A stretch of DNA of 64,000 nt from Hydractinia symbiolongicarpus (taxonomy: Eukaryota; Cnidaria; Hydrozoa; Anthoathecata; Hydractiniidae): NCBI RefSeq assembly GCF_029227915.1, contig NC_079877.1:496001-560000 (forward strand). The letters run 5' to 3'. Each line of letters starts with the position of its first letter. Position 1 is the first letter of the stretch. Of this stretch, positions 36,480 to 49,273 are shown one piece after another. A model generated the notes under the pieces. The model had not been told where the DNA came from. It worked only from the letters and a program-made list of their open reading frames with translations, and ran no database searches. The position numbers and the translations under genes are program-made.

Positions 36480-38915
36480 AAACTCATTTCCCGAACGATT
36501 TTTTCAATTATTTTTTCGCCACTAAAACGCATGAGACTTGTAGTTTTCAAAAATGTTTTCATTTTTGATGAGACGCTTAATGAAAGAGGTTTAATCGCCG
36601 GCAAACGAAAACTAGCGATTTCCCGTAAATCCAGAGCTAGGCCCGTTTAGCCAAAGGTATACAAAGAAACTACCCAGGGAGTAAACTCATTTCCCGAACG
36701 ATTTTTTCAATTATTTTTTCACCACTAAAACGCATGAGACTTGTAGTTTTCAAAAATGTTTTCATTTTTGATGAGACGCTGAATAAAAGAAGTTTAATCG
36801 CCGGCAAACGAAAACCCGCGAATTCCCGTAAATCTCGGACTCGGCCCGTATAGCCAAAAGTATACAAATAAAGTATCCAGGAAGTAAACTCATTTCCCGA
36901 ACGATTTTTTCAATTATTTTTTCACCACTAACACGCATGAGACTTGTAGTTTTTAAAAATGTTTTCATTTTTGATGAGACGCTGAATAAAAGAAGTTTAA
37001 TCGCCGGCAAACTAAAACCCGCGATTTTCCGTAAATCCCGCGCTTGGCCCGTATAGTCAAAAGTATGCAAAGAAACTACCCAGGGAGTAAACTCATTTCC
37101 CGAACGATTTTTTAAATTATTTTTTCAACACTAAAACGCATGAGACTTGTAGTTTTTAAAAATGTTTTTATTTTTGATGAGACGCTGAATAAAAGAAGTT
37201 TAATCGCCGGCAAACGAAAACCCGCGATTTGCCGTAAATCTCGAACTCGGCCCATATAGTCAAAAGTATACAGAGATAGTACCCAGGAAGTAAACTCATT
37301 TCGCGAACGATTTTTTAAATTATTTTTTCGCCACTATAACGCGTGAGACTTGTAGTTTTCAAAAATGTTTTCATTTTTGATGAGACGCTTAATGAAAGAG
37401 GTTTAATCGCCGGCAAACGAAAACTAGCGATTTCCCGTAAATCCCGAGTTAGGCCCGTATAGTCGAATGTATACAAAGAAAGTACCCAGGGAGTAAACTA
37501 ATTTCCCGAACGATTTTTTAAATTATTTTTTCACCACTAAAACGCATGAGACTTGTAGTTTTCAAAAATGTTTTCATTTTTGATGAGACGCTGAATAAAA
37601 AAAGTTTAATCGCCGGCAAACTAAAACCCGCGATTTCCCGTAAATCCCGGATTCGGCCCGTATAGTCAAAAGTATACAAAGAAAGTACCCTGCGAGTAAA
37701 CTCATTTCCAGAACGATTTTTTATATTATCTTTTCACCACTAAAACGCATGAGACTTGTAGTTTTCAAAAATGTTTTCATTTTTGATGAGACGCTGAATA
37801 AAAGAAGTTTAATCGCCGGCAAACGAAAACCCGCGAATTCCCGTAAATCCCGGGCTCGGCCCGTATAGCCAAGGGTATACAAAGAAAGTACCCAGGGAGT
37901 AAACTCATTTCCCGAACGATTTTTTAAATTATTTTTTCACCACTAACACGCATGAGACTTGTAGTTTTTAAAAATGTTTTCATTTTTGATGAGACGCTGA
38001 ATAAAAGAAGTTTAATCGCCGGCAAACTAAAACCCGCGATTTACCGTAAATCCCGCGCTTGGCCCGTATAGTCAAAAGTATGCAAAGAAACTACCCAGGG
38101 AGTAAACTCATTTCCCGAACGATTTTTTAAATTATTTTTTCAACACTAAAACGCATGAGACTTGTAGTTTTTAAAAATGTTTTTATTTTTGATGAGACGC
38201 TGAATAAAAGAAGTTTAATCGCCGGCAAACGAAAACCCGCGATTTGCCGTAAATCTCGGACTCGGCCCATATAGTCAAAAGTATACAGAGATAGTACCCA
38301 GGAAGTAAACTCATTTCGCGAACGATTTTTTAAATTATTTTTTCGCCACTATAACGCGTGAGACTTGTAGTTTTCAAAAATGTTTTCATTTTTGATGAGA
38401 CGCTTAATGAAAGAGGTTTAATCGCCGGCAAACGAAAACTAGCGATTTCCCGTAAATCCCGAGTTAGGCCCGTATAGTCGAATGTATACAAAGAAAGTAC
38501 CCAGGGAGTAAACTAATTTCCCGAACGATTTTTTAAATTATTTTTTCACCACTAAAACGCATGAGACTTGTAGTTTTCAAAAATGTTTTCATTTTTGATG
38601 AGACGCTGAATAAAAAAAGTTTAATCGCCGGCAAACTAAAACCCGCGATTTCCCGTAAATCCCGGATTCGGCCCGTATAGTCAAAAGTATACAAAGAAAG
38701 TACCCTGCGAGTAAACTCATTTCCAGAACGATTTTTTATATTATCTTTTCACCACTAAAACGCATGAGACTTGTAGTTTTCAAAAATGTTTTCATTTTTG
38801 ATGAGACGCTGAATAAAAGAAGTTTAATCGCCGGCAAACGAAAACCCGCGAATTCCCGTAAATCCCGGGCTCGGCCCGTATAGCCAAGGGTATACAAAGA
38901 AAGTACCCAGGGAGT
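36480..38915 (+). repeat. Tandem 5-unit QRSTV repeat (2 x 1015 bp) with its left flank
   Basis: Q-R-S-T-V occupies 36886-37900 and again 37901-38915. Private markers of both Q units are CACTAACACGCATGAG and CCGCGCTTGG with AGTATGC. V carries TTTTTTATATTATC and GCCAAGGGTATAC. The second Q has CAAACTAAAACCCGCGATTT followed by ACCG. The left flank, 36480-36885, holds units with CCAGAGCTAGGCCCGTTTAG and P. Confidence 0.87.
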
Positions 38916-41352
38916 AAACTCATTTCCCGAACGATTTTTTAAATTATTTTTTCACCACTAAAACGCATGAGACTTGTAGTTTTCAAAAATGTTTTCATTT
39001 TTGATGAGACGCTGAATAAAAGAAGTTTAATCGCCGGCAGACGAAAACCCGCGAATTCCCGTAAATCCCGGACTTGGCCCGTATAGTCAAAAGAATACAA
39101 AGAAAATACCCACGGAGTAAACTCATTTCCCGAACGATTTTTTAAATTATCTTTTCACCACTAAAACGTATGAGACTTGTAGTTTTCAAAAATGTTTTCA
39201 TTTTTGAGGAGACGCTGAATAAAAGAAGTTTAATCACTGGCAAACGTAAACCCGCGAATTCCCGTAAATCCCGGACTCGGCCCGTATAGCCAAAAGTATA
39301 CAAAGAAAGTATCCAAGGAGTAAACTCATTTCCCGAGCGATTTTTTTGAATTATTTTTTCACCACTAAAACGCATGAGACTTGTAGTTTTCAAAAATGTT
39401 TTCATTTTTAATGAGACGCTGAATAAAAGAAGTTTAATCGCCGGCAAACGAAAACCCGCGATTTCCCGTAAATCCCGGGCTTGGCCCGTATAGTCGAATA
39501 TATACACAGAAAGTACCCTGTGAGTAAACTCAATTCCAGAACGATTTTTTAAATTGTCTTTTAACTACTAAAACGCACGAGACTTTTAGTTCTCAAAAAT
39601 GTTATCATTTTTAATGAGACGCTGAATAAAAGATGTTTAATCGCCGGCAAACGAAAACCCGCGATTTCCCGTAAATCCCGCGCTTGGCCCGTATAGTCGA
39701 ATATATATAAAGAAAGTGCCCTGTGAGTAAACTCATTTCGCGAACGATTTTTTAAATTATTTTTTCGCCACTATAACGCGTGAGACTTGTAGTTTTCAAA
39801 AATGTTTTCATTTTTGATGAGACGCTTAATGAAAGAGGTTTAATCGCCGGCAAACGAAAACTAGCGATTTCCCGTAAATCCCGAGTTAGGCCCGTATAGT
39901 CGAATGTATACAAAGAAAGTACCCAGGGAGTAAACTCATTTCCCGAACGATTTTTTAAATTATTTTTTCACCACTAAAACGCATGAGACTTGTAGTTTTC
40001 AAAAATGTTTTCATTTTTGATGAGACGCTGAATAAAAAAAGTTTAATCGCCGGCAAACGAAAACCCGCGATTTCCAGTAAATCCCGGACTCGGCCCGTAT
40101 AGTCGAAAGTATACAAAGAAAGTACCCTGCGAGTGATCTCATTTCCAGAACGATTTTTTATATTATCTTTTCACCACTAAAACGCATGAGACTTGTAGTT
40201 TTCAAAAATGTTTTCATTTTTGATGAGACGCTGAATAAAAGATGTTTAATCGCCGGCAAACGAAAACCCGCGAATTCCCGTAAATCCCGGGCTCGGCCCG
40301 TATAGCCAAGGGTATACAAAGAAAGTACCCAGGGAGTAAACTCATTTCCCGAACGATTTTTTAAATTATTTTTTCACCACTAAAACGCATGAGACTTGTA
40401 GTTTTCAAAAATGTTTTCATTTTTGATGAGACGCTGAATAAAAGAAGTTTAATCGCCGGCAGACAAAAACGCGCGAATTCCCGTAAATCCCGGACTTGGC
40501 CCGTATAGTCAAAAGAATACAAAGAAAATACCCACGGAGTAAACTCATTTCCCGAACGATTTTTTAAATTATTTTTTCACCACTAAAACGTATGAGACTT
40601 GTAGTTTTCAAAAATGTTTTCATTTTTGATGAGACGCTGATTAAAAGAAGTTTAATCGCCGGCAAACGAAAACCCGCGATTTCCCGTAAATCCCGGACTC
40701 GGCCCGTATAGTCGAAAGTATACAAAGAAAGTACCCTGCGAGTAAACTCATTTCCCGAACGATTTTTTAAATTATTTTTTCACCACTAAAACGCATGAGA
40801 CTTGTAGTTTTCAAAAATGTTTTCATTTTTGAGGAGACGCTGAATAAAAGAAGTTTAATCACTGGCAAACGTAAACCCGCGAATTCCCGTAAATCCCGGA
40901 CTCGGCCCGTATAGTCGAATATATACAAAGAAAGTGCCCTGTGAGTAAACTCATTTCCATAACGATTTTTTAAATTATCTTTTCACCACTAAAACGCATG
41001 AGACTCGTAGTTTTCAAAAATGTTTTCATTTTTGATCAGACGCGGAATAAAAGAAGTTTAATCGCTGGCAAACGAAAACCCGCGATTTCCCGTAAATCCC
41101 GGACTCGGCCCGTATAGTCAAAAGTATACAAAGAAACTACCCAGGGAGTAAACTCATTTCCCGAACGATTTTTTCAATTATTTTTTCACCACTAAAACGC
41201 ATAAGACTTGTAGTTTTCAAAAATGTTTTTATTTTTGATGAGACGCTGAATAAAAGAAGTTTAATCGCCGGCAAACGAAAACCAGCGATTTTCCGTAAAT
41301 CCCGGACTCGGCCCGTATAGTTAAAAGTATACAAAGAAAGTACTCAGGGAGT
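38916..41352 (+). repeat. Units tagged GGCAGACGAAAAC and the start of a second long duplication
   Basis: The GGCAGAC tag occurs near 35385, 39036, 40458 and 42893. Unit 39322-39525 has one extra T (CGATTTTTTTGAATT near 39340), which lets an open frame run on the minus strand. Unit 39526-39728 is of a diverged subtype described separately. Units 39729-41149 are a rearranged copy of 34652-36479. Confidence 0.75.
39526..39728 (+). repeat. Diverged satellite subtype with TTAACTACTAAAACGCACG
   Basis: This unit and those at 43383-43585 and 46227-46429 share many private changes: AAACTCAATTCCAG, TTAACTACT, GCACGAGACTTTTAG, TTCTCAAAAATGTTATC and TTTTTAAT. The dyad is disrupted by GTTATC. Spacing is 3857 bp (19 units) and 2844 bp. 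The three copies share one origin and are the most diverged group I noticed. Confidence 0.8.
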
Positions 41353-43179
41353 AAACTCATTTCCAGAACGATTTTTTAAATTATTTTTTCGCCACTAAAA
41401 CGCATGAGACTTGTAGTTTTTAAAAATGTTTTCATTTTTGATGAAACGCTTAATGAAAGAGGTTTAATCGCCGGCAAACGAAAACTAGCGATTTCCCGTA
41501 AATCCAGAGCTAGGCCCGTTTAGCCAAAGGTATACAAAGAAACTACCCAGGGAGTAAACTCATTTCCCGAACGATTTTTTCAATTATTTTTTCACCACTA
41601 AAACGCATGAGACTTGTAGTTTTCAAAAATGTTTTCATTTTTGATGAGACGCTGAATAAAAGAAGTTTAATCGCCGGCAAACGAAAACCCGCGAATTCCC
41701 GTAAATCTCGGACTCGGCCCGTATAGCCAAAAGTATACAAAGAAAGTATCCAGGAAGTAAACTCATTTCCCGAACGATTTTTTCAATTATTTTTTCACCA
41801 CTAAAACGCATGAGACTTGTAGTTTTCAAAAATGTTTTCATTTTTGATGAGACGCTGAATAAAAGAAGTTTAATCGCCAGCAAACTAAAACCCGCGATTT
41901 TCCGTAAATCCCGCGCTTGGCCCGTATAGTCAAAAGTATGCAAAGAAACTACCCAGGGAGTAAACTCATTTCCCGAACGATTTTTTAAATTATTTTTTCA
42001 ACACTAAAACGCATGAGACTTGTAGTTTTTAAAAATGTTTTTATTTTTGATGAGACGCTGAATAAAAGAAGTTTAATCGCCGGCAAACGAAAACCCGCGA
42101 TTTGCCGTAAATCTCGGACTCGGCCCATATAGTCAAAAGTATACAGAGATAGTACCCAGGAAGTAAACTCATTTCGCGAACGATTTTTTAAATTATTTTT
42201 TCGCCACTATAACGCGTGAGACTTGTAGTTTTCAAAAATGTTTTCATTTTTGATGAGACGCTTAATGAAAGAGGTTTAATCGCCGGCAAACGAAAACTAG
42301 CGATTTCCCGTAAATCCCGAGTTAGGCCCGTATAGTCGAATGTATACAAAGAAAGTACCCAGGGAGTAAACTCATTTCCCGAACGATTTTTTAAATTATT
42401 TTTTCACCACTAAAACGCATGAGACTTGTAGTTTTCAAAAATGTTTTCATTTTTGATGAGACGCTGAATAAAAAAAGTTTAATCGCCGGCAAACTAAAAC
42501 CCGCGATTTCCCGTAAATCCCGGATTCGGCCCGTATAGTCAAAAGTATACAAAGAAAGTACCCTGCGAGTAAACTCATTTCCAGAACGATTTTTTATATT
42601 ATCTTTTCACCACTAAAACGCATGAGACTTGTAGTTTTCAAAAATGTTTTCATTTTTGATGAGACGCTGAATAAAAGAAGTTTAATCGCCGGCAAACGAA
42701 AACCCGCGAATTCCCGTAAATCCCGGGCTCGGCCCGTATAGCCAAGGGTATACAAAGAAAGTACCCAGGGAGTAAACTCATTTCCCGAACGATTTTTTAA
42801 ATTATTTTTTCACCACTAAAACGCATGAGACTTGTAGTTTTCAAAAATGTTTTCATTTTTGATGAGACGCTGAATAAAAGAAGTTTAATCGCCGGCAGAC
42901 GAAAACCCGCGAATTCCCGTAAATCCCGGACTTGGCCCGTATAGTCAAAAGAATACAAAGAAAATACCCACTGAGTAAACTCATTTCCCGAACGATTTTT
43001 TAAATTATTTTTTCACCACTAAAACGTATGAGACTTGTAGTTTTCAAAAATGTTTTCATTTTTGATGAGACGCTGATTAAAAGAAGATTAATCGCCGGCA
43101 AACGAAAACCCGCGATTTCCCGTAAATCCCGGACTCGGCCCGTATAGTCGAAAGTACACAAAGAAAGTACCCTGCGAGT
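41353..43179 (+). repeat. Right copy of a 7-unit segment (36480-37900), offset 24 units
   Basis: Bases 36480-37900 match 41353-42773 at an offset of 4873 bp, which is 24 units plus the one extra base near 39340. The order is the GTTTAGCC unit, P, Q, R, S, T, V. The tail 42774-43179 matches 38916-39118 and the ACGTATGAG unit. Only one QRSTV copy is present here against two on the left, so the 5-unit duplication came after, or was lost following, the longer duplication. Confidence 0.8.
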
Positions 43180-43382
43180 AAACTCATTTCCCGAACGATT
43201 TTTTAAATTATTTTTTCACCACTAAAACGCATGAGACTTGTAGTTTTCAAAAATGTTTTCATTTTTAATGAGACGCTGAATAAAAGAAGTTTAATCGCCG
43301 GCAAACGAAAACCCGCGATTTCCCGTAAATCCCGGGCTTGGCCCGTATAGTCGAATATATACACAGAAAGTACCCTGTGAGT

Positions 43383-43585
43383 AAACTCAATTCCAGAACG
43401 ATTTTTTAAATTATCTTTTAACTACTAAAACGCACGAGACTTTTAGTTCTCAAAAATGTTATCATTTTTAATCAGACGCTGAATAAAAGAAGTTTAATCG
43501 CCGGCAAACGAAAACCCGCGATTTCCCGTAAATCCCGCGCTTGGCCCGTATAGTCGAATATATACAAAGAAAGTGCCCTGTGAGT
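43383..43585 (+). repeat. Second copy of the diverged TTAACTACT subtype
   Basis: It shares all private changes of the unit at 39526, with one further substitution giving AATCAGACGC in place of AATGAGACGC. It immediately precedes the 14-unit repeat. Confidence 0.8.
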
Positions 43586-46226
43586 AAACTCATTTCCATA
43601 ACGATTTTTTAAATTATCTTTTCACCACTAAAACGCATGAGACTCGTAGTTTTCAAAAATGTTTTCATTTTTGATGAGACGCGGAATAAAAGAAGTTTAA
43701 TCGCTGGCAAACGAAAACCCGCGATTTCCCGTAAATCCCGGACTCGGCCCGTATAGTCAAAAGTATACAAAGAAACTACCCAGGGAGTAAACTCATTTCC
43801 CGAACGATTTTTTCAATTATTTTTTCACCACTAAAACGCATAAGACTTGTAGTTTTCAAAAATGTTTTCATTTTTGATGAGACGCTGAATAAAAGAAGGT
43901 TAATCGCCGGCAAACGAAAACCAGCGATTTCCCGTAAATCCCTGACTCGGCCCGTATAGTTAAAAGTATACAAAGAAAGTACTCAGGGAGTAAACTCATT
44001 TCCAGAACGATTTTTTAAATTATTTTTTCGCCACTAAAACGCATGAGACTTGTAGTTTTCAAAAATGTTTTCATTTTTGATGAGACGCTTAATGAAAGAG
44101 GTTTAATCGCCGGCAAACGAAAACTAGCGATTTCCCGTAAATCCAGAGCTAGGCCCGTTTAGCCAAAGGTATACAAAGAAACTACCCAGGGAGTAAACTC
44201 ATTTTCCGAACGATTTTTTCAATTATTTTTTCACCACTAAAACGCATGAGTCTTGTAGTTTTCAAAAATGTTTTCATTTTTGATGAGACGCTGAATAAAA
44301 GAAGTTTAATCGCCGGCAAACTAAAACCCGCGATTTCCCGTAAATCCCGCGCTTGGCCCGTATAGTCGAATATATACAAAGAAAGTACCCTGTGAGTAAA
44401 CTCATTTCTAAAACGATTTTTTAAATTATCTTTTCATCACTAAAACGCATGAGACTCGTAGTGTTCAAAAATGTTTTTATTTTTGATGAGACGCGGAATA
44501 AAAGAAGTTTAATCGCTGGCAAACGAGAACCCGCGATTTCTCGTAAATCCCGGACTCGGCCCGTATAGTCAAAAGTATAAAAAGAAACTACCCAGGGAGT
44601 AAACTCATTTCCCGAACGATTTTTTCAATTATTTTTTCACCACTAAAACGCATAAGACTTGTAGTTTTAAAAAATGTTTTCATTTTTGATGAGACGCGGA
44701 ATAAAAGAAGTTTAATCGCTGGCAAACGAAAACCCGCGATTTCCCGTAAATCCCGGACTCGGCCCGTATAGTCAAAAGTATACAAAGAAACTACCCAGGG
44801 AGTAAACTCATTTCCCGAACGATTTTTTCAATTATTTTTTCACCACTAAAACGCATAAGACTTGTAGTTTTCAAAAATGTTTTCATTTTTGATGAGACGC
44901 TGAATAAAAGAAGTTTAATCGCCGGCAAACGAAAACCAGCGATTTCCCGTAAATCCCTGACTCGGCCCGTATAGTTAAAAGTATACAAAGAAAGTACTCA
45001 GGGAGTAAACTCATTTCCAGAACGATTTTTTAAATTATTTTTTCGCCACTAAAACGCATGAGACTTGTAGTTTTCAAAAATGTTTTCATTTTTGATGAGA
45101 CGCTTAATGAAAGAGGTTTAATCGCCGGCAAACGAAAACTAGCGATTTCCCGTAAATCCAGAGCTAGGCCCGTTTAGCCAAAGGTATACAAAGAAACTAC
45201 CCAGGGAGTAAACTCATTTCCCGAACGATTTTTTCAATTATTTTTTCACCACTAAAACGCATGAGTCTTGTAGTTTTCAAAAATGTTTTCATTTTTGATG
45301 AGACGCTGAATAAAAGAAGTTTAATCGCCGGCAAACTAAAACCCGCGATTTCCCGTAAATCCCGCGCTTGGCCCGTATAGTCGAATATATACAAAGAAAG
45401 TACCCTGTGAGTAAACTCATTTCTAAAACGATTTTTTAAATTATCTTTTCATCACTAAAACGCATGAGACTCGTAGTTTTCAAAAATGTTTTTATTTTTG
45501 ATGAGACGCGGAATAAAAGAAGTTTAATCGCTGGCAAACGAAAACCCGCGATTTCTCGTAAATCCCGGACTCGGCCCGTATAGTCAAAAGTATAAAAAGA
45601 AACTACCCAGGGAGTAAACTCATTTCCCGAACGATTTTTTCAATTATTTTTTCACCACTAAAACGCATAAGACTTGTAGTTTTAAAAAATGTTTTCATTT
45701 TTGATGAGACGCTGAATAAAAGATGTTTAATCGCCGGCAAACGAAAACCCGCGAATTCCCGTAAATCCCGGACTCGGCCCGTATAGCCAAAAGTTTACAA
45801 AGAAAGTATCCAGGAAGTAAACTCATTTCCCGAACGATTTTTTAAATTATTTTTTCACCACTAAAAGGCATGAGACTTGTAGTTTTTAAAAAATCTTTTC
45901 ATTTTTGATGAGACGCTGAATAAAAGACGTTTAATCGCCGGCAAACGAAAACCCGCGAATTCCCGTAAATCCCGGACTCGGCCCGTATAGCCAAAGATAT
46001 ACAAAGAAAGTACCCAGGGAGTAAACTCATTTACCGAACGATTTTTTAAATTATTTTTTCAACACTAAAACGCATGAGACTTGTAGTTTTTAAAAAAGGT
46101 TTTTATTTTTGATGAGACGCTGAATAAAAGAAGTTTAATCGCCGGCAAACGAAAACCCGCGATTTCCCGTAAATCCCGGGCTTGGCCCGTATAGTCGAAT
46201 ATATACACAGAAAGTACCCTGTGAGT

Positions 46227-46429
46227 AAACTCAATTCCAGAACGATTTTTTAAATTATCTTTTAACTACTAAAACGCACGAGACTTTTAGTTCTCAAAAA
46301 TGTTATCATTTTTAATGAGACGCTGAATAAAAGAAGTTTAATCGCCGGCAAACGAAAACCCGCGATTTCCCGTAAATCCCGCGCTTGGCCCGTATAGTCG
46401 CATATATACAAAGAAAGTGCCCTGTGAGT
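46227..46429 (+). repeat. Third copy of the diverged TTAACTACT subtype
   Basis: It shares the private changes of the units at 39526 and 43383 and closes copy 1 of the 14-unit repeat. It has GTCGCATATATAC where the others have GTCGAATATATA. Confidence 0.8.
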
Positions 46430-47850
46430 AAACTCATTTCCATAACGATTTTTTAAATTATCTTTTCACCACTAAAACGCATGAGACTCGTAGTTTTCAA
46501 AAATGTTTTCATTTTTGATGAGACGCGGAATAAAAGAAGTTTAATCGCTGGCAAACGAAAACCCGCGATTTCCCGTAAATCCCGGACTCGGCCCGTATAG
46601 TCAAAAGTATACAAAGAAACTACCCAGGGAGTAAACTCATTTCCCGAACGATTTTTTCAATTATTTTTTCACCACTAAAACGCATAAGACTTGTAGTTTT
46701 CAAAAATGTTTTCATTTTTGATGAGACGCTGAATAAAAGAAGTTTAATCGCCGGCAAACGAAAACCAGCGATTTCCCGTAAATCCCGGACTCGGCCCGTA
46801 TAGTTAAAAGTATACAAAGAAAGTACTCAGGGAGTAAACTCATTTCCAGAACGATTTTTTAAATTATTTTTTCGCCACTAAAACGCATGAGACTTGTAGT
46901 TTTCAAAAATGTTTTCATTTTTGATGAGACGCTTAATGAAAGAGGTTTAATCGCCGGCAAACGAAAACTAGCGATTTCCCGTAAATCCAGAGCTAGGCCC
47001 GTTTAGCCAAAGGTATACAAAGAAACTACCCAGGGAGTAAACTCATTTCCCGAACGATTTTTTCAATTATTTTTTCACCACTAAAACGCATGAGTCTTGT
47101 AGTTTTCAAAAATGTTTTCATTTTTGATGAGACGCTGAATAAAAGAAGTTTAATCGCCGGCAAACTAAAACCCGCGATTTCCCGTAAATCCCGCGCTTGG
47201 CCCGTATAGTCGAATATATACAAAGAAAGTACCCTGTGAGTAAACTCATTTCTAAAACGATTTTTTAAATTATCTTTTCATCACTAAAACGCATGAGACT
47301 CGTAGTTTTCAAAAATGTTTTTATTTTTGATGAGACGCGGAATAAAAGAAGTTTAATCGCTGGCAAACGAAAACCCGCGATTTCTCGTAAATCCCGGAAT
47401 CGGCCCGTATAGTCAAAAGTATAAAAAGAAACTACCCAGGGAGTAAACTCATTTCCCGAACGATTTTTTCAATTATTTTTTCACCACTAAAACGCATAAG
47501 ACTTGTAGTTTTCAAAAATGTTTTCATTTTTGATGAGACGCTGAATAAAAGAAGTTTAATCGCCGGCAAACGAAAACCAGCGATTTCCCGTAAATCCCGG
47601 ACTCGGCCCGTATAGTTAAAAGTATACAAAGAAAGTACTCAGGGAGTAAACTCATTTCCAGAACGATTTTTTAAATTATTTTTTCGCCACTAAAACGCAT
47701 GAGACTTGTAGTTTTCAAAAATGTTTTCATTTTTGATGAGACGCTTAATGAAAGAGGTTTAATCGCCGGCAAACGAAAACTAGCGATTTCCCGTAAATCC
47801 AGAGCTAGGCCCGTTTAGCCAAAGGTATACAAAGAAAGTACTCAGGGAGT

Positions 47851-48053
47851 AAACTCATTTCCCGAACGATTTTTTCAATTATTTTTTCGCCACTAAAACG
47901 CATGAGACTTGTAGTTTTCAAAAATGTTTTCATTTTTGATGAGACGCTTAATGAAAGAGGTTTAATCGCCGGCAAACGAAAACTAGCGATTTCCCGTAAA
48001 TCCAGAGCTAGGCCCGTTTAGCCAAAGGTATACAAAGAAACTACCCAGGGAGT
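47851..48053 (+). repeat. Extra unit with hybrid left end
   Basis: It carries CCCGAACGATTTTTTCAATT, normally joined to CACCACT, followed by GCCACT, GCTTAATGAAAG and GTTTAGCC of the preceding unit type. It duplicates the unit at 47648 with a foreign left end, consistent with an exchange inside the first 40 bases. Confidence 0.65.
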
Positions 48054-49273
48054 AAACTCATTTCCCGAACGATTTTTTCAATTATTTTTTCACCACTAAA
48101 ACGCATGAGTCTTGTAGTTTTCAAAAATGTTTTCATTTTTGATGAGACGCTGAATAAAAGAAGTTTAATCGCCGGCAAACTAAAACCCGCGATTTCCCGT
48201 AAATCCCGCGCTTGGCCCGTATAGTCGAATATATACAAAGAAAGTACCCTGTGAGTAAACTCATTTCTAAAACGATTTTTTAAATTATCTTTTCATCACT
48301 AAAACGCATGAGACTCGTAGTTTTCAAAAATGTTTTTATTTTTGATGAGACGCGGAATAAAAGAAGTTTAATCGCTGGCAAACGAAAACCCGCGATTTCT
48401 TGTAAATCCCGGAATCGGCCCGTATAGTCAAAAGTATAAAAAGAAACTACCCAGGGAGTAAACTCATTTCCCGAACGATTTTTTCAATTATTTTTTCACC
48501 ACTAAAACGCATAAGACTTGTAGTTTTAAAAAATGTTTTCATTTTTGATGAGACGCTGAATAAAAGATGTTTAATCGCCGGCAAACGAAAACCCGCGAAT
48601 TCCCGTAAATCCCGGACTCGGCCCGTATAGCCAAAAGTTTACAAAGAAAGTATCCAGGAAGTAAACTCATTTCCCGAACGATTTTTTAAATTATTTTTTC
48701 ACCACTAAAACGCATGAGACTTGTAGTTTTTAAAAAATCTTTTCATTTTTGATGAGACGCTGAATAAAAGAAGTTTAATCGCCGGCAAACGAAAACCCGC
48801 GAATTCCCGTAAATCCCGGACTCGGCCCGTATAGCCAAAGATATACAAAGAAAGTACCCAGGGAGTAAACTCATTTACCGAACGATTTTTTAAATTATTT
48901 TTTCAACACTAAAACGCATGAGACTTGTAGTTTTTAAAAAAGGTTTTTATTTTTGATGAGACGCTGAATAAAAGAAGTTTAATCGCCGGCAAACGAAAAC
49001 CCGCGATTTGCCGTAAATCTCGGACTCGGCCCATATAGTCAAAAGTATACAGAGATAGTACCCAGGAAGTAAACTCATTTCCCGAACGATTTTTTAAATT
49101 ATTTTTTCGCCACTATAACGCGTGAGACTTGTAGTTTTCAAAAATGTTTTCATTTTTGATGAGACGCTTAATGAAAGAGGTTTAATCGCCGGCAAACGAA
49201 AACTAGCGATTTCCCGTAAATCCCGAGTTAGGCCCGTATAGTCGAATGTATACAAAGAAAGTACCCAGGGAGT

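Larger units (their letters stand above)
43586..49273 (+). repeat. 14-unit higher-order repeat, 2 x 2844 bp, with nested repeats
   Basis: Copy 1 is 43586-46429 and copy 2 is 46430-49273. Both begin with CCATAACG/CTCGTAG/GCGGAATAAAAG, run through units with GAGTCTTGTAG and AAACTCATTTCTAAAACG, and include the two length variants AAAAAATC (45819 and 48663) and AAAAAAGG (46023 and 48867). The length 2844 is 14 x 203 plus these two bases. Within copy 1, a 5-unit repeat is tandem (43789-44803 and 44804-45818). Within copy 2, 46633-47444 recurs from 47445 with an extra unit at 47851-48053. The last units differ (TTAACTACT type against S type). Confidence 0.85.

Noticed and set aside
39142-39507. Longest open reading frame (121 codons, minus strand), and many related frames of 62-106 codons, such as 3519-3839, 31483-31791 and 57711-57986
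   Set aside because: All are translations of the satellite itself. The unit is 203 bp, which is not a multiple of three, so no frame can continue for more than about two units. The longest exists only because of a one-base insertion near 39340. No domain, start signal or codon pattern supports coding.
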